NCBI RefSeq assembly: GCF_001598495.1
Contig: NZ_BCZB01000001.1
Span: 62,001-126,000 of the forward strand
DNA: 64,000 nucleotides
Direction of reading: 5' to 3'
DNA from: Neokomagataea thailandica NBRC 106555
GTDB taxonomy: Bacteria > Pseudomonadota > Alphaproteobacteria > Acetobacterales > Acetobacteraceae
How positions within the stretch are numbered: position 1 is the stretch's first letter; every line of letters starts with the position of its first letter. Of this stretch, positions 35,152-44,616 are shown piece by piece. Both the position numbers and the translations under genes were made by a program. The notes under the pieces are model-generated. The model saw only the letters and a program-made list of their open reading frames with translations, was not told where the DNA came from and ran no database searches.

Positions 35152-38100
35152 ATGATTGAACGTTTCATCGGTTGGTGTTTCGGGCACCGAAGTGTTGTTT
35201 TCACCGTTGCTGTGCTGTTGGCGATTGCGGGTGGAATTGCGTATCAGGTTCTGCCTGTTGAGGCGTACCCAGATTTGGGTGCGGTTAACGTTGTTGTCAC
35301 GACGCAGCAGCCGGGCTTGGCTGCTGAAGAAATGGAACAGCAGGTGACCATCCCTCTGGAGCGGACGCTTGCGAGCGTTCCCCGGGTGACGGATAGCCGT
35401 TCGACCAGCACGTTTGGCCTCTCTCTGATTACGTTGATTTTCAAAGAAGGGACGGATGTTTATTGGGCGCGGCAGCAGGTTGCGACGGTTATTGCGAACA
35501 ACCCTCTTGCGAATGGTGCTCAGCCGACACTAGGGCCGATCTCTGGCACGACGGGTGAGATTTATCGCTATACGCTGGAGTCTGATGACAAAAACCTGAT
35601 GGAATTGTCAGATCTTCAACGTTGGGTGGTTATTCCGGCGTTGATGCACATTCCAGGTGTTGTGAATGTTGATAACTTCGGTGGCTTCACGAAAGAGTAC
35701 CAACTGGTTCTGAACCCTGCGGCGCTGATGCGTTATGGCATTGCGCTAGGGGATGTTGAGAGCGCAATCCGTAACAATAACGCCAATGCGGGTGGCGGTC
35801 GTATTACGCGTGGTGAGCAGTCTTATATTGTCCGTGGTGTGGGGATGATCCACTCCTTGGAGGATATGGGGAACATCGTTGTTACGCAGCGTAATGGCCT
35901 TCCGATTTTTGTGCATGATTTGGGCACGGTGCAGTTCGGCCATCAGGTGCGTGAAGGTATCTTGGGTAAAGACCATAACCCGGATACGATTGAGGGCGTT
36001 GTGGATATGTTGACGGGTGAGAACCCGTCTTTAGTTCTGCAAAATCTGCACGCGCAAGTGGATGCATTACAAAAGCGTTTGGCCCCACAGCACGTACGCA
36101 TTGTGCCTTATATTGACCGTGACAATTTGGTTCAGGCGACGACACATAAAGTCACTGAAACCATGATTGAGGGGATCTTGCTGGTTGGGGTTATTTTGAC
36201 CCTCTTCCTTGGTAGCCCGCGCAGTGCAATCGTGACGGCTGTGACGATTCCTATGGCTTTGGCTGTGGTCTTCGGCCTGATGCATCTTCTGGGGATGTCG
36301 GCCAATCTCTTCTCGCTTGGGGCAATTGACTTCGGTGTGATTGTGGATGGTGCGATTGTTGTTACGGAGACGATTTTGCGTCTGCGTGAAGACAAGCCCA
36401 ATGAGCGCCTGAGCAGTTCGGATGTGTTGGTTGTGGCGAAGCGTGCAGGGCATGCAATCTTCTCGGCAACGCTGGTGATTATTTTGGCGTATAGCCCGCT
36501 TTTTGCGTTTGAAGGCAGTGAGGGAAAACTGTTCCGCCCCATGGCCTATACGGTGAGTTTTGCGCTCATTGGTGCGTTGTTATGTGCGCTGACATTGATC
36601 CCGTCTCTCAGCTATCTGGCACTGCGTAAGCCGAGCAAAATTTGGCATAACCGTCCTTTGGAATGGCTGCATGAGCGTTATACGCGCACGTTGGGTCACT
36701 TCATTGATAAGCCGTTTGTAGCGTTTGCCGGCGGTGCTGCGGCGTTGGTGGCTGTATTGGTGCTGGGCGTCTCGATCGGGCGTGAGTTCTTGCCGGACCT
36801 CGATGAAGGCGCGCTCTGGCTTCAGGTGCAGATGCCGACTGCTATTTCCATGGAAAAAGGCGAGCAATATGCGAATGAAATTCGTAATGTTATTCGTGAA
36901 TTTCCGGAAACGTCTTACGCGATTACCCAAATGGGTCGTTCGGATGATGGTACAGATCCGTGGACGCCGTCGCATATTGAGATGCCAGTTGGCTTGAAGC
37001 CATATGATCAGTGGCCCGCAGGTGAAACGAAGGCGCAGTTTATTGCACGTCTGCGCTCACGTTTATCCCGTTTGCCGGGGATTGATTTTGGTATTAGCCA
37101 GCCAATTCAGGATCAGATGAGTGATCTGGTGGGCGGTGCGCATAGTCCGTTGGTGTTGCGTATTTATGGTGATGATTTCCAAGAATTGCGCCGTATTGGG
37201 CAGCAGGTCGTGGATATTTTGCATCAGGTGCCGGGCACCGCAGAAGCGTCGATCTTCCAAGAGCCGCGTATCCCGCAAATTGCTGTGCAGGCGGACCGTC
37301 TAGCGGCGGCGCGTTATGGGATTAATGTTTCTGATATTGCGGATATGGTTTCTGGCGCGATTGGTGATGCACCACTCACGACGGTGTATAGTAACGCACG
37401 TTTTTATAATGCGACGTTGCATGTGCCGCATGATCAAACGCATGACTTGGAATATCTCAAGCAGTTACCTCTGCTGGATGGTTCGGGTGCGTATGTGCCG
37501 CTTGCACAGGTGGCATCGGTTGGCTTGCATATGGGGGAAAGTAACATTGCCCATGAGATGAGCCACCGCCAGATTACCATTCGTGTGGATAATGGCGATC
37601 GTCCGCTGTCTCAGTATTTGGCTGATGCGCAAGCGCGGATTGATCAGGCTGTGCGTTATGATCCGAAGCAGTATTCGCTTGAATGGGCAGGGTCTTTCCA
37701 GCAGCAACAACGGGCGCAAAAGCGTCTGACGGTTGCGTTAGCTGTGATGTTCGCGGCGATGTTGGTGCTGTTGTACATTGGCTTTGGTCAGTTGCGTCAT
37801 GCACTGCTGATTTTGAGTGTGGTGCCTTTGGCAACGTTGGGTGGTTTGATCGCGCTGCATCTGCGTGGAGAGACGCTGAACATTGCAACGGCTGTTGGGT
37901 TTATCGCTCTCTTCGGTGTGGCGGTGCAAAACGGGATCATCATGATTTCCAGCATTAACCGACACCGTGCGGAGGGGATGTCTGTGCGTGATGCGACCAT
38001 CGCAGGGGCGGGGGAACGTTTCCGGCCGGTGCTGATGACGGCGACGGTGGCGAGTGCGGGGATGCTACCTGCCGCGATGGCGACGGGTATTGGCACGGAC

Positions 38101-38265
38101 GTGCAGCGTGGCCTTGCAACGGTTGTTGTTGGTGGTTTGGGTATTGCGACGTTGCTGACATTGTTCGTGCTGCCGGTTTATTTCAGTGAGCTTGAGATCT
38201 GGATTGAAAACCGTGCAGCACGCCGCCCGCAACGTCAGGATGATGAAGGCGAGGTACGCTCATGA
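35152..38265 (+). CDS. Heavy-metal-type RND efflux pump (CzcA/CusA family)
   Basis: A 1037-residue proton-driven inner-membrane pump with 12 membrane helices and two large periplasmic loops. HME-family hallmarks: VEAYPDLGAVNVVVTTQQPG near the N-terminus, the membrane motif SLGAIDFGVIVDGAIVV at about residues 390-406, and GRSDDGTDPWTPSH in the second loop. The CzcA branch usually exports Co, Zn, Cd or Ni, CusA copper or silver; this sequence's loop differs from classic CzcA, so the substrate is open. The ATGA junction with the next gene and the 18-base gap from the adaptor show one operon. No metal sensor is encoded alongside. Confidence 0.94.
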   Translation: MIERFIGWCFGHRSVVFTVAVLLAIAGGIAYQVLPVEAYPDLGAVNVVVTTQQPGLAAEEMEQQVTIPLERTLASVPRVTDSRSTSTFGLSLITLIFKEGTDVYWARQQVATVIANNPLANGAQPTLGPISGTTGEIYRYTLESDDKNLMELSDLQRWVVIPALMHIPGVVNVDNFGGFTKEYQLVLNPAALMRYGIALGDVESAIRNNNANAGGGRITRGEQSYIVRGVGMIHSLEDMGNIVVTQRNGLPIFVHDLGTVQFGHQVREGILGKDHNPDTIEGVVDMLTGENPSLVLQNLHAQVDALQKRLAPQHVRIVPYIDRDNLVQATTHKVTETMIEGILLVGVILTLFLGSPRSAIVTAVTIPMALAVVFGLMHLLGMSANLFSLGAIDFGVIVDGAIVVTETILRLREDKPNERLSSSDVLVVAKRAGHAIFSATLVIILAYSPLFAFEGSEGKLFRPMAYTVSFALIGALLCALTLIPSLSYLALRKPSKIWHNRPLEWLHERYTRTLGHFIDKPFVAFAGGAAALVAVLVLGVSIGREFLPDLDEGALWLQVQMPTAISMEKGEQYANEIRNVIREFPETSYAITQMGRSDDGTDPWTPSHIEMPVGLKPYDQWPAGETKAQFIARLRSRLSRLPGIDFGISQPIQDQMSDLVGGAHSPLVLRIYGDDFQELRRIGQQVVDILHQVPGTAEASIFQEPRIPQIAVQADRLAAARYGINVSDIADMVSGAIGDAPLTTVYSNARFYNATLHVPHDQTHDLEYLKQLPLLDGSGAYVPLAQVASVGLHMGESNIAHEMSHRQITIRVDNGDRPLSQYLADAQARIDQAVRYDPKQYSLEWAGSFQQQQRAQKRLTVALAVMFAAMLVLLYIGFGQLRHALLILSVVPLATLGGLIALHLRGETLNIATAVGFIALFGVAVQNGIIMISSINRHRAEGMSVRDATIAGAGERFRPVLMTATVASAGMLPAAMATGIGTDVQRGLATVVVGGLGIATLLTLFVLPVYFSELEIWIENRAARRPQRQDDEGEVRS

Positions 38266-39788
38266 GACACGTAGTGATGAAGCGGGCTTTTCGTCTGACA
38301 TCCGTATTATGTGCGACGGTGTGCGTGGCCGCTTGTGCGGTGGGGCCGGATTCTAAACCGCCGATTATGGCGGATAAGATTGGTTACCAAGCGCAGTCGG
38401 TCAAAGATACGGTCGGGGCGGCGGGCAGTGGTTTTAACGCGGCGCAGCACTTTGCTCAGGGCAGTGATGTGTCGGGCACGTGGTGGGAAATCTTTGGCAA
38501 TGCTCAGCTGAATGCACTGGTGTTGCAAGCGCTGGATAATAACCAGACGCTGCACGGCATGCAGGATGCGCTTAAAGCGGCTTGGGAGCAGCGTCGGGTT
38601 GAAGGGGCATCACTGTATCCGTCTGTCTCTGGGCAGTTGATGGTGACCCGTAATAAGACGTCTTATGCGCTGTCTAACGTGCCGTTTGCCAATGAATGGT
38701 TGTATAATCTGCATACGCTGCAATTGAATATTGGGTATGTGCCGGATCTTTGGGGTGGTAACCGTCGGGCCATTCAGGCCTCTGGCGCGGATGCGGATGT
38801 ACAGCGGTTCCAAGTGGAAGCAACAGCGCTGACCATGATCACCAATTTGGTGGAGTCCGCTTTGCAGGAAGCGTCCTTGCGGGCGCAGATTGATGCGACG
38901 ACCATTCAGATTGAGACGCAGCGTCATACGCTGAGGATCATCTCAGCGCAAAATCGCCTTGGTGATATGTCGCAACAGGATATTGCGGCTCAGACAGCTT
39001 CTGTTGCGCAGTTGGAAGCAAGTTTGCCACCATTGCAGCAGCAATTGGAGCAGACGCGCCATCAGATTGCTGTTTTGGTCGGGCAATCACCAGATGCGCC
39101 GTTACCAGTGTTTACGTTGGATAAGTTTACGTTACCGGCGCAGCTACCGCTGACTGTGCCGTCTGACCTGTTAAATCAGCGCCCGGATATTCGAGCGGCA
39201 CAAGCGCAGATTGATGGTGCGGCGGCGCGTGTCGGTGTGGCGATTGCGAACCGCCTGCCGAACGTGCAGTTAAGTGCCTTGCCCGGGCAGGTCGTGGGTA
39301 AGTTTACGGAGTTCTTTACACCGAGCTTTAGTAACTGGTTTATCGGTGCGACGTTGACGCAGCCAATTTTCCAAGGTGGTTCATTGCTGCATGCGGAGCG
39401 TGAAGCGCGGGATAATCTGTTGCAGGCGAATGAGTTGTACAAGGCAACCGTGTTGAGCGCTGTGCAGAATGTAGCGGATACGCTCTCGGCCCTTCAGGCG
39501 GATGCGGCCGCATTACAGGCGAACCAAAAGAACTTTGATGCGGCGACAAAGAGTTTGAAGATTGCCCAAGCACAGTTGCGCTTGGGGGATGTTAGCGTAT
39601 CGACCCTTCTTCAGGCACAGCAAGCGCAGGCGCAAGCGCGCGTGGCCTTGGTGCAGGCGCAAGGTGCACGATTCTCGGATAGTGTTGCGTTGTTCCAATC
39701 TTTGGGTGGTGGTTGGTGGCACCGCAATGACTTGGGCATGACACCGAAAGAGCAGAAAAAACTGGGTAAATCACTCGTTCCGTGGTGA
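38262..39788 (+). CDS. Outer-membrane efflux lipoprotein (NodT/CusC family)
   Basis: A 508-residue TolC-like outer-membrane factor. The signal ends with a lipobox (LCATVCVAAC, Cys at about 26), followed by AVGPDSKPP, typical of NodT-family proteins. Two repeated TolC halves are visible: the first with WWEIFGNAQLNALVLQALDNNQ, the second with DLLNQRPDIRAAQAQIDGAA and FSNWFIGATLTQPIFQGGSL. It completes the tripartite pump with the adaptor and RND protein. The ATG overlaps the pump's stop (ATGA), with GAGGT 7 bases upstream. The tail AQLRLGDVSVSTLLQAQQAQ is the usual final helix. Confidence 0.94.
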   Translation: MRHVVMKRAFRLTSVLCATVCVAACAVGPDSKPPIMADKIGYQAQSVKDTVGAAGSGFNAAQHFAQGSDVSGTWWEIFGNAQLNALVLQALDNNQTLHGMQDALKAAWEQRRVEGASLYPSVSGQLMVTRNKTSYALSNVPFANEWLYNLHTLQLNIGYVPDLWGGNRRAIQASGADADVQRFQVEATALTMITNLVESALQEASLRAQIDATTIQIETQRHTLRIISAQNRLGDMSQQDIAAQTASVAQLEASLPPLQQQLEQTRHQIAVLVGQSPDAPLPVFTLDKFTLPAQLPLTVPSDLLNQRPDIRAAQAQIDGAAARVGVAIANRLPNVQLSALPGQVVGKFTEFFTPSFSNWFIGATLTQPIFQGGSLLHAEREARDNLLQANELYKATVLSAVQNVADTLSALQADAAALQANQKNFDAATKSLKIAQAQLRLGDVSVSTLLQAQQAQAQARVALVQAQGARFSDSVALFQSLGGGWWHRNDLGMTPKEQKKLGKSLVPW

Positions 39789-39795
39789 TGTGTGG

Positions 39796-39823
39796 CGGGA
39801 GATATACTTTAGTATATCTCCCG
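39796..39823. repeat. Perfect 12-bp inverted repeat after the RND operon
   Basis: CGGGAGATATAC, loop TTTA, GTATATCTCCCG, 8 bases beyond the stop of the outer-membrane factor. No T-run follows, so it may be a Rho-assisted or RNA-stabilising hairpin, or an operator for the genes downstream. Confidence 0.6.
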
Positions 39824-39854
39824 TAAACTTTAAGTATTCTCATATATATTCATA

Positions 39855-39993
39855 ATGGATTGCTCTGTTGTGGGAGGGTGTGCACATTGCCCCCGCAACT
39901 GAGGAGGGTGTTGTTTTGAGAACAGAGCCAGCCTCGCTCCATGCTGCGTTTGTCGGTATTTCTCCTGCATAGGGGCCGGTTTTTGAAAGCCGG
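39855..39993 (+). promoter_or_regulatory. Structured mRNA leader of mgtA-mgtC (candidate)
   Basis: Several complementary blocks lie before mgtA: GCTCTGTT (39862-39869) with AACAGAGC (39921-39928), GTGGG (39870-39874) with CCCGC (39892-39896), and CCGGTTTTTGAAAGCCGG (39976-39993), a hairpin holding the GGGA that would serve as ribosome-binding site. A 15-codon frame MDCSVVGGCAHCPRN (39855-39902) overlaps them but has no ribosome-binding site. It does not match the ykoK (M-box) consensus. Regulation by magnesium is inferred only from the downstream genes. Confidence 0.45.
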
Positions 39994-40001
39994 GAATGTT
40001 T

Positions 40002-42788
40002 ATGAGCCAATTTGATCGTGTGTTTCAGGCCTTGTTTGGTGTGTTTTTTACGCGCCACAAGACGGCTCGGCATTTACGGCGAAGAGCGATTTTGGAGACG
40101 TTTCGTTCTTCTGCGAACCCTAAGCATGACCGAGCTTTTCGGTATGTATCCCGGGCGATGCGGCGTGTGGCGCAAGATGATGTGCTGGAAGCCATTGCGC
40201 GTTTGTCTTCGCATGAAGAGGGTTTGACGGAGCTGGAGGTTGAAAAATACCGCAAGCGTTTTGGCCCGAATACGGTTGATTATGAAGCTGCTATGCCGTG
40301 GTGGCGGCATTTATGGCAGTGCTACCGGAACCCGTTTAATGTTCTCTTGAGTGTTTTGGCTCTGTTGTCAGGGCTGACGCATGATCTGCGGGCCACCATT
40401 GTTATTGGCACAATGGTGCTGCTGAGCACGCTTATTCGGTTTGTGCAGGAGGGGCGGTCCAACCAAGCGGCTGAACGCTTGAAAAATATGGTGAGCACCA
40501 CAGCATCCGTGCTGCGCCGTCCGTCTATGAATGATGAAATTGTCGGGATTGGGCGCAAATATTTTGGCGTGAACCTGCATTTGGATAGTGATACTCGGCA
40601 TATTGAAGTACCGATCAGTGAGTTGGTGCCGGGTGACCATGTGGTTCTCTCGGCCGGGGATATGATCCCGGCGGATTGCCGTTTGCTAACGGCTAAAGAT
40701 TTGTTTGTTTCCCAAGCCGCCATGACGGGGGAAGCACTGCCCGTTGAAAAGTTTTCGGCATTGGATCAGCCGTTTGAGACGGTGTTTGATGCAGCGAATT
40801 TGGTGTTCATGGGCACGAATGTTGTTTCGGGCTCCGCTGTCGCGCTGGTGGTGGCGACGGGGCGTCAGACGTATTTTGGGACATTGTCTGAGCGCTTAGG
40901 TATGCAGGACCGAAACCCAACGGCATTTCAGGCTGGGGTGAACGGTGTGAGTTGGCTCTTGATCCGTTTTGCTTTGATCATGGCGCCGGTTGTGCTGTTG
41001 ATTAATGGGTTCACGAAAGGCAGTTGGGTTGAGGCTGCAGTTTTTGCGTTATCTGTCGCTGTTGGGCTTACGCCTGAAATGTTGCCGATGATTGTGACAT
41101 CGACCTTGGCAAAAGGGGCGGTGGCGCTTTCTCGGAAAAAGGTCATCGTCAAGCATCTGGACGCGATTCAAAATTTTGGTGCGATGGATGTTTTATGCAC
41201 CGATAAGACCGGGACATTAACGCAGGACCGTATCGCGCTGGAGCGCCATACGGATGTGCTGGGTCAGTCTTCTGATGATGTGTTGCGTTATGCGTATTTG
41301 AATAGTGCGTATCAGACGGGGCTGAAAAATCTTCTGGATCATGCGGTGTTGCAGCATGTGGAGTTGCAGCATGAGTTGGTGAATGCGCAGGGCTATACCA
41401 AGGTTGATGAGGTTCCGTTTGATTTTGAGCGCAAGCGTATGTCGGTCATCGTGGAAGGCGGGAGTGGTGAACGGACGCTGATTTGTAAGGGCGCGCTTGA
41501 GGAAATTCTGTCGGCCTGTACGCATCTGCGTTTGAGCAAGCAGGCTGAAAGTACGGCTCTTGACCAAGAAATGTTGGAGCGCGTTCGGTCCGTCGCCGCA
41601 GATTTGAATCGGCAGGGATTGCGCGTGGTTGCTGTGGCCATTCGTGAGGATTTGGGAGAGCAATCGGTCTTTGGTGTGGCGGATGAAGCTGGGCTGACGC
41701 TGCTGGGTTATATGGCCTTTTTGGATCCGCCGAAGGAGAGCACGGCCCCAGCGTTGAAGGCGTTGGCATCGCATGGTGTGGCGGTAAAGGTTCTGACCGG
41801 TGATACGGAGCTTGTGGCTTTGCAGGTCTGCCGCCAAGTGGGGCTGGAGCATTGCCGTTATTTGCTGGGTGTTCAGATTGAGAAAATGAATGATGAAACG
41901 CTGGCGCATGCGGTTGAGCGGCATCAGTTGTTTGCGCGTCTGACCCCGGCGCATAAAGACCGGATTGTGGGTGCTTTGCGTGCGAATGGGCATGTGGTGG
42001 GCTTCATGGGGGATGGGATTAATGACGCCCCGGCTCTGCGTGCTGCGGATGTTGGTATCTCGGTTGATACGGGGGTCGATATCGCGAAGGAAGCGGCGGA
42101 TATTATCTTGCTCGAAAAGAGTTTGATGGTGTTGGAGCAGGGCGTTTTGGAAGGCCGGCGGACCTTTGTGAACATGCTCAAATATATCCGTATGACGGCG
42201 AGTTCTAATTTCGGGAATGTGTTCTCGGTATTGATCGGTAGTGCGTTTTTGCCCTTTCTGCCGATGTTGCCTTTGCAGCTTTTGGTGCAGAATCTACTGT
42301 ACGATATTTCCCAAATTGCGCTGCCTTTTGATAATGTTGACCGTGATTTGGTGGCAAAACCTTTGAAGTGGGACCCGAAAGATGTGGGGCGCTTCATGCT
42401 GTTTTTCGGCCCGTTAAGCTCTATTTTTGATATCGCGACCTATGTGTTGTTGTGGTGGGTTTTTGGAGCGAATGATAGTGCGCATCAGGCATTGTTTCAG
42501 TCGGGCTGGTTTGTTGAAGGCCTTTTGACCCAGACGTTGATTGTGCACATGATCCGGTCTCCGAAATTGCCGTTCTTGCAAAGCACAGCCTCACTGCCGT
42601 TGATTGTGACCACGGCCGTTATTATTGCGGTGGCGTTGTTCCTACCGATGAGTCCTCTGGCGGGGTATTTTGGGTTTGAAGCATTGCCCGGTACGTTTTA
42701 CCCGTGGCTTATCGTGATTGTGCTGGGTTATGCTGTGCTGACGACAGTCATGAAGAGATTTTATGCGCGCCGCTTCGGGTGGGTATGA
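40002..42788 (+). CDS. mgtA: Magnesium-translocating P-type ATPase
   Basis: A 928-residue P3B-type ATPase. The phosphorylation motif CTDKTGTLTQD has Asp at about residue 400; SQAAMTGEALPVEKF is the actuator TGE; GFMGDGINDAPALRAADVGI is the hinge motif; ten membrane helices are expected. N-terminal LTELEVEKYRKRFGPNTV is the cation-ATPase domain. MgtA imports Mg2+ under limitation. The start is probably the second ATG (40002), six bases after GGGA; the first ATG at 39996 is too close. It is followed 29 bases later by mgtC, as in the Salmonella mgtCB locus but in reversed order. Confidence 0.95.
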   Translation: MSQFDRVFQALFGVFFTRHKTARHLRRRAILETFRSSANPKHDRAFRYVSRAMRRVAQDDVLEAIARLSSHEEGLTELEVEKYRKRFGPNTVDYEAAMPWWRHLWQCYRNPFNVLLSVLALLSGLTHDLRATIVIGTMVLLSTLIRFVQEGRSNQAAERLKNMVSTTASVLRRPSMNDEIVGIGRKYFGVNLHLDSDTRHIEVPISELVPGDHVVLSAGDMIPADCRLLTAKDLFVSQAAMTGEALPVEKFSALDQPFETVFDAANLVFMGTNVVSGSAVALVVATGRQTYFGTLSERLGMQDRNPTAFQAGVNGVSWLLIRFALIMAPVVLLINGFTKGSWVEAAVFALSVAVGLTPEMLPMIVTSTLAKGAVALSRKKVIVKHLDAIQNFGAMDVLCTDKTGTLTQDRIALERHTDVLGQSSDDVLRYAYLNSAYQTGLKNLLDHAVLQHVELQHELVNAQGYTKVDEVPFDFERKRMSVIVEGGSGERTLICKGALEEILSACTHLRLSKQAESTALDQEMLERVRSVAADLNRQGLRVVAVAIREDLGEQSVFGVADEAGLTLLGYMAFLDPPKESTAPALKALASHGVAVKVLTGDTELVALQVCRQVGLEHCRYLLGVQIEKMNDETLAHAVERHQLFARLTPAHKDRIVGALRANGHVVGFMGDGINDAPALRAADVGISVDTGVDIAKEAADIILLEKSLMVLEQGVLEGRRTFVNMLKYIRMTASSNFGNVFSVLIGSAFLPFLPMLPLQLLVQNLLYDISQIALPFDNVDRDLVAKPLKWDPKDVGRFMLFFGPLSSIFDIATYVLLWWVFGANDSAHQALFQSGWFVEGLLTQTLIVHMIRSPKLPFLQSTASLPLIVTTAVIIAVALFLPMSPLAGYFGFEALPGTFYPWLIVIVLGYAVLTTVMKRFYARRFGWV

Positions 42789-42817
42789 GTGTACGATCAG
42801 ACAGATAAAGAGGCTTC

Positions 42818-43546
42818 ATGAGCGGCTGGCATTTTGCGACCTTAAGTGAAACGGGTGAAACTCTGGTGAATCTGCTCTGCGCGTTTGTGCTGGGCGGGAT
42901 CATCGGCATTGAACGGCAGGTGCGGCAGCGTACGGCAGGGTTGCGTACGAATACGCTGGTTGCTGTTGGGGCTGCGATTTTTGTGTCTCTGGGGACGCGT
43001 CTGCATGAGTTGCAGGGTGGCTCTCAGACGGCGATTACGATTGTAGCTTATGTCGTATCGGGTATCGGCTTTTTGGGTGCCGGCGCGATTATGAAAGAAG
43101 GGGCCAGTGTGTCTGGCCTGAACACTGCGGCGACTGTGTGGGGCTCTGGTGCAGTAGGGGCCTGTGCTGGTGCGGGCATTTTGGACGAGGCGTTTTTAGC
43201 GGCGTTTTTCGTTTTGGCATCAAATACGCTGCTGCGGCCTCTCGTTAATCACATTAACCGTTTGCCGTTCCGTGAGGAAAGTGGCGAGGCCACTTATGTG
43301 GTTTATGTGATTTGTGAGCGTTGGGTACGGTCTGATCTGCGTGATGCGGTTGCGGAGATTTTGGAGCTGGCTAGCTATCCCGTCCGGCAGATTGAGGATC
43401 ATCCATTCGGTGATGATGAGGTGGAATTGTCCTTCACGCTCTATGCAACAGCCGTTCAAGTGGAAGAGTTGGATATTGCGATGGAGCGTGTTGAAGATAT
43501 GGAAGGTGTTCGGCAGGCGTTTTGGAACTCAGGTGAAGAGTCGTGA
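42818..43546 (+). CDS. mgtC: MgtC/SapB-family membrane protein
   Basis: A 242-residue protein with four to five N-terminal membrane helices and a cytosolic C-terminal domain. Family signatures: CAFVLGGIIGIERQVRQRTA, GLRTNTLVAVGAAIFV, VSGIGFLGAGAIMKEG and SGLNTAATVWGSGAVGACAG. Salmonella MgtC inhibits the F-type ATP synthase and aids survival in low Mg2+ or in macrophages. The C-terminal VYVICERWVRSDLRDAVAEI resembles the ACT-like domain of long MgtC forms. It shares an operon with mgtA. Its last 18 bases overlap the convergent lipid-kinase gene. Confidence 0.93.
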   Translation: MSGWHFATLSETGETLVNLLCAFVLGGIIGIERQVRQRTAGLRTNTLVAVGAAIFVSLGTRLHELQGGSQTAITIVAYVVSGIGFLGAGAIMKEGASVSGLNTAATVWGSGAVGACAGAGILDEAFLAAFFVLASNTLLRPLVNHINRLPFREESGEATYVVYVICERWVRSDLRDAVAEILELASYPVRQIEDHPFGDDEVELSFTLYATAVQVEELDIAMERVEDMEGVRQAFWNSGEES

Positions 43547-44434
43547 GTCGATAAAAGGGTTTTGGGCAGGTGTAGCGAGTTGCACCGGTTGGGCTGCATC
43601 TTTGAGGGTAACTGCCGTATGACCGGCGGCGTCTCCATCGGCTTGGAGGGGGACGCCATCGGGGTGAGTTATTGTTACATGTGCGCCTTTGAGGGATATG
43701 ACGCCTGGCAGGCGGCTCATGCGGCTTTGTGGGAGTGCCATCCCTGCGCGTAGGGCGGAAAAGACACCGCCATGGCGGAATAAGGTAATGGAGAAGCCCG
43801 GGCGATCTGGGCGCGCGGTGGGGTCTAGTGTGTATGGACCGCCATAGAGGCGGCCTTTGCTGATAATGGCGTTGGCTGCGGTGTAGGTGCTGCCATCGAC
43901 GGTGACGGTGAGGTCTGGGAAGGGGTATTTGGGCAGTTCTGTCAGTGTTTGAATGATATAGGCATTCCGTCCGACAGCGCGTTTGAGGTGTAGATTGATG
44001 GCATGCACGACATGGGCGTCAAAACCGGCACCAACCATTTGAACAAAGAGTTTGGTTTGATGATTGGTTTGCATCATCCCCGGCCAGAGATGGGTGCTGT
44101 GGGGGGATGTCAGTGTGGCGGCGAGGTCTTTGGTGTGGAAGGGGATGCCATATTCATGGGCCAGAACATTGGCTGTGCCGAGCGGAATAATTCCGAGGCG
44201 GGCTGAACTGCCGATCATACCGGAGACGGTTTCAGCAATGGTGCCATCGCCTCCTGCGGCAATGATGATGCGGGCACCAGCCTCAGCCGCTTCACGAGCG
44301 AGGCTTGAGGCGTGTCCGCCGTAACGGGTTTCCATGATTTTAACGGAAATGCCATGCGCGAGCAGGCAGTCCAGAACGGCCCAGAGCTTGCGTGTATTGC
44401 GGCGGCCCGCCGTGGGGTTGTGGATCACGTACAT
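43529..44434 (-). CDS. Diacylglycerol kinase-family lipid kinase
   Basis: A 301-residue protein of the DagK/YegS family. The nucleotide-binding motif AAGGDGTIAETVSGM (61-65) and LGIIPLGTANVLAHEYGIP are clear; an N-terminal MYVIHNPTAGRRN and a later KLFVQMVGAGFDAHVVHAIN also fit. It would phosphorylate diacylglycerol or a similar lipid to return it to phospholipid synthesis. It is divergent from the phosphoesterase-glycosyltransferase pair at 44617-46568, whose predicted product or substrate is diacylglycerol, which suggests a joint lipid-turnover role. Confidence 0.9.
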   Translation of the reverse strand: MYVIHNPTAGRRNTRKLWAVLDCLLAHGISVKIMETRYGGHASSLAREAAEAGARIIIAAGGDGTIAETVSGMIGSSARLGIIPLGTANVLAHEYGIPFHTKDLAATLTSPHSTHLWPGMMQTNHQTKLFVQMVGAGFDAHVVHAINLHLKRAVGRNAYIIQTLTELPKYPFPDLTVTVDGSTYTAANAIISKGRLYGGPYTLDPTARPDRPGFSITLFRHGGVFSALRAGMALPQSRMSRLPGVISLKGAHVTITHPDGVPLQADGDAAGHTAVTLKDAAQPVQLATPAQNPFIDSRLFT

Positions 44435-44529
44435 GGCGCCGTCTCCTGTCGAAACCGTATAATAAGGTTAAGCCTTGATGGAGTGATTTGAACGCTATTC
44501 TTGGGGTTCTGACCATCGGCACGGAAGCG

Positions 44530-44547
44530 AAATCATGAAACTGTCAC
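44530..44547 (+). promoter_or_regulatory. Possible degenerate Pho box upstream of the phosphoesterase gene
   Basis: AAATCAT-GAAA-CTGTCAC compared with the PhoB consensus CTGTCAT-N4-CTGTCAT: 10 of 14 positions agree (the second half 6 of 7). It ends 69 bases before the start codon. The match is modest. Confidence 0.35.
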
Positions 44548-44616
44548 GTGGCAAGGAGAAGGAATCGTTTAAAACAGAGCATGTCCTAGGACTGTAATAG
44601 CGAGGGGGCGGGTCCC

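Noticed and set aside
39824-40001. M-box (ykoK) magnesium riboswitch before mgtA
   Set aside because: The conserved M-box blocks are missing, although the leader can fold.
41217-41993. 258-codon open frame antisense to mgtA
   Set aside because: Shadow of the ATPase gene, with no ribosome-binding site or family likeness.
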